From the NCBI GenBank assembly GCA_026400815.1, contig JAPLOI010000075.1, forward strand, positions 62,001-126,000: a DNA stretch of 64,000 nt. Direction: 5' to 3'. Source of the DNA: Alphaproteobacteria bacterium. GTDB lineage: Bacteria > Pseudomonadota > Alphaproteobacteria > Acetobacterales > Acetobacteraceae. Made by a program: the position numbers and the translations under genes. Below, in pieces: positions 60,868 through 64,000 of this stretch. The first letter of the stretch is position 1. Every line of letters starts with the position of its first letter. The notes under the pieces were generated by a model. That model saw only the letters and a program-made list of their open reading frames with translations. It did not search any database and was not told the DNA's origin.

Positions 60868-62106
60868 TCAGCCCTTGTAGTAGCCGCGGCGGGTGAGGAG
60901 CTCCGTGACCTCGGCGGCGCCGGTGGTCAGCGCCTCCTTCACCGGCAGCTGGCCGATGATGGCCTGGACGATGCGCTTGCAGGCGAGCTCGCCGGCTTCG
61001 TTGAACTCGGCCAGGGCGGGCAGGGGTTCGCCGACCTCCAGGCATTTGGAGACGGCGGGATACCAGCGGAACTTGGCCTGGATCGCCGGGTCGTTCAGCA
61101 CGGCGCGGCGGGTGGGGGTGGCGAGGTCGGCGGCGCCGCGCTGGCTTTCCTCATCCAGCGCCTTGGCCAGGATGCGGAACAGCATTTCCTTGTTCTTGGC
61201 GCTGAACTTGCTGATGGCGTAGCCGTCCGTCGACAGGGCCTGGCGGCCGCCGGGGGGGACGGCCCATTGCATCTTGCCGACCACCTTGCTGCGCTGCGGG
61301 TTGTCCATGGTGGCGCAGCGTGTGGCCCATTGTTGGCCGGTGGCGGCGACATCCTGGGCGAAGTTCACCGTGTTCTCGTCGTTGGCCTGGCTGGTGAAGC
61401 CGGGGACGGCGAAGGCGGAGAGGCGCTTGTAGAGGTCGATGGCCTTCTGGCCCTTTTCGGTTTGGAAAATGGGGCGCCAATCCTTGTCGAACCAGCCGTC
61501 GCCGACGGTGTTCAGCACGCTGGAGAGCTCGTAGGGCGGCATGTCCCATTTGAGGCTCAGCGTGGTGCCGCTGCGGCGGGGGGAGTGGAGCTGCTTGGCG
61601 ATCTCCACCTGCTGTTCCCAGGTGGTGGGGGGCTGGAGCTTGCGCTCGGCGAAGACATCCTCGCGGTAGGCGTACATCAGCGTGTTGGTGGTGAGCGGCA
61701 GGCCGTAGATCTTGCCGTCGTAGCTGAGGCCCTTGAGCGAGGTGGGGTTGATGTCGCCGAGCTTGTACTCGTCCTTGAACTTGGCGATGAGGTCATCGAG
61801 CGGTTCGATCCAGCCGTTCTTGGCGTAGAAGGCCATGAGCGAGCCGTTGAGCCAGAGGATGTCCATGCCCGGGGAGGCGGCGGAGAATTGCAGGCGCTGG
61901 AGCTGGCCGGCGTCGCCGGAGGGCATGAGCCTTGCGTCGACGGTGACGCCGGGCAGGGCGGATTTCATCTTGTCGGCGTACCACTCCAGCGCTGGGTAGC
62001 GGTGGCTGATGAGTGTCACGGGTTCGGACTGGGCGCGCACGTTGAGCGCGGGCAGGGCGAGTGCGGTGCCCAGGGCGGCGCGGCGGCCGATTTTTGTCTT
62101 GGCCAT
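60868..62106 (-). CDS. ABC transporter substrate-binding protein, family 1 (sugar type)
   Basis: 412 residues from ATG at 62106. Twin-arginine leader KTKIGRRAALGTALALPALN, so probably Tat-exported. Family 1 pattern: ISHRYPALEWYADKMKSALP, MDILWLNGSLMAFYAKNGWI, YGLPLTTNTLMYAYREDVFA, and the C-terminal AFRILAKALDEESQ-like helix. It delivers a sugar, polyol or sugar acid to the two permeases downstream. 85 nt separate it from the first permease. Confidence 0.93.
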   Translation of the reverse strand: MAKTKIGRRAALGTALALPALNVRAQSEPVTLISHRYPALEWYADKMKSALPGVTVDARLMPSGDAGQLQRLQFSAASPGMDILWLNGSLMAFYAKNGWIEPLDDLIAKFKDEYKLGDINPTSLKGLSYDGKIYGLPLTTNTLMYAYREDVFAERKLQPPTTWEQQVEIAKQLHSPRRSGTTLSLKWDMPPYELSSVLNTVGDGWFDKDWRPIFQTEKGQKAIDLYKRLSAFAVPGFTSQANDENTVNFAQDVAATGQQWATRCATMDNPQRSKVVGKMQWAVPPGGRQALSTDGYAISKFSAKNKEMLFRILAKALDEESQRGAADLATPTRRAVLNDPAIQAKFRWYPAVSKCLEVGEPLPALAEFNEAGELACKRIVQAIIGQLPVKEALTTGAAEVTELLTRRGYYKG

Positions 62107-62150
62107 GGTCGTTTCCCCTTTTGGTGCCGCCCCTCTGCGGGGGCGTGCGG

Positions 62151-63257
62151 TTACTTGAAGCCGTACACCTCGCGTGCGTTGCCGATGAAGAAGCGCTCGC
62201 GGTTCTTTGCGTCGACGTGCATCGGCAGGGCCTGGGATGGGTCGTCGAAATCCCAGTGCGGGTAGTCGGTGGCGAAGAGCAGGCGGTCCCAGCCGATCCA
62301 GCCGATGGTGTCCAGCAGGTGCTCGCGGGGTTCCGGCTCCTCCATGGGCTGGGTGGTGAGCCAGATGTTGCGGTGGATGTATTCGCTGGGGGAGAGGCGG
62401 AGGTGCGGGGTTTCCTGCTTGAGGATCCGCCAGTTGCGGTCCAGCCGCCAGGCCAGCGGGGGGAGCCAGGCGAAGCCGGCTTCGACCATGAGGACCTTGA
62501 GGCTGGGGTGATCCTCGAACAGGCCTTCCACCACCATGGAGGAGACCTGGGCCTGGGCGGCCTGGGCGTGGCCGGTCATTTCCTCGATGTAGAAGCTGGG
62601 CCAGCCGGCGGGGGTGACGGGGGTGCCGCTGTAGCCGAAGGCGTGGATGCTGACGGGCAGGCCGGCGGCGACCGCGGCGGCGAAGATGCGGCGGTAGCGC
62701 TTGGCGCCCAGCGGTTCGCCGGTGCGGCCGAGGATGAGGACCTGGCAGAATTCCGGGCGGCCCGCGCAGCGTTCGATCTCGGCGACGGCGGCTTCGGTGT
62801 CTTCATAGGGGATGCAGATGGAGGCGCGGAAGCGGGGCTCCTTGCCGACCAGGTCGTGGGCCTGCCATTCGTTGGTGGCGCGGCACATGGCGGCGGAGAG
62901 GTAGGGGTTGGCGAAGCCCTCACCGGAGGGGGTGAGGGGGTTGATGACGGCGAAGTGGACGTTCAGCGGGTCGAAATACTGCTGGCGCATGAAATCGAGG
63001 TCGGTGCCCGGGGCGCCGCCGGGGGGCCAGGAGTCGCGCCTTGCGGCGTTGGGCTGGGCCTTGGGGTAGGGGTTCACGCCGTTCTGGTGGCCCTGGCGCT
63101 GGGACATGCCGTAGGTGGCGATGTAGTCGCGCCAGCGTTGCGGCAGGAAGCGGTCGAGATGGGAGAGATGGGGCAGCACCGGGTGCGTGTCGCAATCGGC
63201 GATGGCCATCTTGGTCATGGCGGCTGGTGCGGCCTGCGGGCGGACCTCGACGTTCAT
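62151..63257 (-). CDS. Amidohydrolase family protein, copy 2
   Basis: 368 residues, the same length as the paralogue at 57756 and collinear with it end to end. Metal-site residues: Asp-x-His in MAIADCDTHPVLPHLSHLD, His in LPVSIHAFGYSG, and Asp in LLFATDYPHWDFDDPSQAL. It has the shared PNAARRDSWPPGG and WLTTQPMEEP segments. It lies 44 nt upstream of the binding protein in the same direction. Both copies flank the transport operon, so they probably act on the imported compound or its derivative. Confidence 0.9.
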   Translation of the reverse strand: MNVEVRPQAAPAAMTKMAIADCDTHPVLPHLSHLDRFLPQRWRDYIATYGMSQRQGHQNGVNPYPKAQPNAARRDSWPPGGAPGTDLDFMRQQYFDPLNVHFAVINPLTPSGEGFANPYLSAAMCRATNEWQAHDLVGKEPRFRASICIPYEDTEAAVAEIERCAGRPEFCQVLILGRTGEPLGAKRYRRIFAAAVAAGLPVSIHAFGYSGTPVTPAGWPSFYIEEMTGHAQAAQAQVSSMVVEGLFEDHPSLKVLMVEAGFAWLPPLAWRLDRNWRILKQETPHLRLSPSEYIHRNIWLTTQPMEEPEPREHLLDTIGWIGWDRLLFATDYPHWDFDDPSQALPMHVDAKNRERFFIGNAREVYGFK

Positions 63258-63394
63258 GAGGCGTCTTCCTGCGCGATTTCGGGGAGGATAGGGGGAAAGG
63301 CGGGGTGTCGACAATCGGTAGCTGCGCCGTGCACCCCCGCGACAAGGCGGCTGGGATGCGGCATTATTGGGGCGATTCCAATGGGAGCGGACGG

Positions 63395-63715
63395 ATGTCG
63401 GAGAACTGGGTGCGCGTGGCGGCGGCGAGCGACGTGGCGGAGGGCACGGCCTTTCCGGTGGAGATCAACGGGCTTACGCTGGCGCTGTATCACCTGGAAG
63501 GTGGCCAGTACTACTGCACCGACAATATCTGCACCCATGCCTTCGCGCTGCTGACGGATGGGTATCTGGATGGGAACATCGTGGAATGCCCGCTTCATGC
63601 GGGGCAGTTCGATGTGTGCACGGGCAAGGGGCTTGGCGCGCCGATCGAGGAAGACCTGCAGACCTACAAGGTGAAGGTCGAAGGTGGCGAATTGCTGGTG
63701 AATTTGCCCGCCTAG
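63395..63715 (+). CDS. Rieske [2Fe-2S] ferredoxin
   Basis: 106 residues from ATG at 63395 (GGGAG 7 nt upstream). Non-heme dioxygenase ferredoxin type: the cluster-binding pattern is Cys-x-His in NICTHAFALLTDG, then 16 residues later Cys-x2-His in VECPLHAGQFD. It carries electrons to a ring-hydroxylating or related oxygenase not found in the window. Divergent from the amidohydrolase. The TAG at 63713-63715 lies inside the double-hairpin repeat. Confidence 0.9.
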   Translation: MSENWVRVAAASDVAEGTAFPVEINGLTLALYHLEGGQYYCTDNICTHAFALLTDGYLDGNIVECPLHAGQFDVCTGKGLGAPIEEDLQTYKVKVEGGELLVNLPA

Positions 63716-63818
63716 AGCGGGAGCCGACCTGATAGGCGGTCGGCTCCCGCTCTAGGTCTTTGTTTGAGCGAGCAACTTTAGCCCATCCGGCGATTCCGCC
63801 TGGTGGGCTGTTGCTCTA
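63712..63818. repeat. Double-hairpin dispersed element, copy 2 (possible bidirectional terminator)
   Basis: Hairpin 1: perfect 17-bp stem 63712-63728 with 63739-63755 (CTAGAGCGGGAGCCGAC / GTCGGCTCCCGCTCTAG). Linker GTCTTTGTTTGAGC. Hairpin 2: GAGCAAC, then TTTA, GCCCATCCGGCG, loop ATTC, CGCCTGGTGGGC and TGTTGCTC (63770-63816). It lies between the convergent Rieske and acyltransferase genes, and its two ends supply both stop codons. Confidence 0.9.
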
Positions 63819-64000
63819 GGGCTTTAGCGCGACATCCAGATACGTGACGGCCGAGCGCACGTAGCTGGGCCTGAGATGGACTGCGTCCTTGTAGATGGGC
63901 GTGCCGCCTGGTGTGGCGGCGGGGCAGGTGGACTTGGTGCAGAGGTGGTCGAGTGGGTCGATCACCTCGGCCCCGGCTTGGCGCGCGGTGGCCGCGAGGG
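63816..64000 (-). CDS. Acyltransferase with SGNH domain (3' part, OafA/YrhL-like)
   Basis: Only the last 61 residues are inside the window, ending at a TAG at 63816-63818. The tail reads AEVIDPLDHLCTKSTCPAAT, then PIYKDAVHLRPSYVRSAVTY and LDVALKP. The YKDxxHLRPSY pattern is typical of the C-terminal SGNH hydrolase domain of acyltransferase-3 proteins that O-acetylate surface polysaccharides. Partial, so the domain call is tentative. Confidence 0.6.
   Translation of the reverse strand, partial: LAATARQAGAEVIDPLDHLCTKSTCPAATPGGTPIYKDAVHLRPSYVRSAVTYLDVALKP

Overview
The window is about 64 kb of very GC-rich, densely packed bacterial chromosome. Gene content points to an alphaproteobacterium, most likely Acetobacteraceae (Roseomonas-like). 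The signs are a pcm-tolC-popZ-valS block, a PopZ-type polar protein, an nagZ / M50 protease / scpA / scpB / tatB / tatC / serS block, and many solute-binding proteins paired with small catabolic enzymes. The family assignment is an inference from gene order and protein resemblance. No rRNA, transposase, integrase, phage gene or CRISPR array was seen. One tRNA gene (Lys, UUU) is present.

Layout. 1-24,700 is mostly housekeeping: the end of a protein-L-isoaspartate methyltransferase, a TolC-type outer-membrane channel, PopZ, ValRS, a PEP-CTERM surface protein, exonuclease III, ErpA, a dGTPase, ArgRS, a SPOR protein, an EamA transporter, an amidase, NagZ, an M50 protease, ScpAB, TatBC, a racemase-like protein, SerRS, an Hsp20 and tRNA-Lys. 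24,700-33,900 is accessory metabolism: dipeptidase, FGGY kinase, GntR/UTRA regulator, D-2-hydroxyacid dehydrogenase, a single-chain E1alpha-E1beta-lipoyl dehydrogenase, an SDR and an alpha/beta hydrolase. 33,951-39,932 is one 1,993-residue histidine kinase with about ten tandem PAS units. 40,000-56,800 holds three peptide-type (family 5) binding proteins, two M81 metallopeptidases, an MFS exporter, AroE, a SNF2 helicase, a deacylase, an enolase-superfamily enzyme and a class III aminotransferase. 57,700-63,700 is a sugar-type ABC import operon flanked by two paralogous amidohydrolases, then a Rieske ferredoxin. The window closes inside an SGNH-type acyltransferase.

The most unusual content lies between the genes. 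(1) AT-rich composite palindromes occur at seven places, always just 3' of genes; in two copies the inner stem changes in a compensated way. (2) A double-hairpin element of about 105 nt occurs twice, each time between convergent genes. Its stem bases covary, and its terminal CTAG/CTA supplies stop codons. (3) Two copies exist of an unrecognised small membrane-protein gene next to the AT-rich repeats, one with a C-terminal frameshift. (4) Several other families of inverted repeats are present. (1) and (2) look like dispersed transcript-end or bidirectional terminator elements, possibly of mobile origin.

How the parts fit: the first third maintains the cell (translation, Tat export, chromosome segregation, wall recycling). 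The remainder looks like a scavenging programme in which periplasmic binding proteins, hydrolases, deacylases and dehydrogenases process imported peptides, sugar acids or acylated compounds. Cognate ABC permeases are missing next to three binding proteins, and no ABC ATPase gene is present at all, so these systems must share parts encoded elsewhere.
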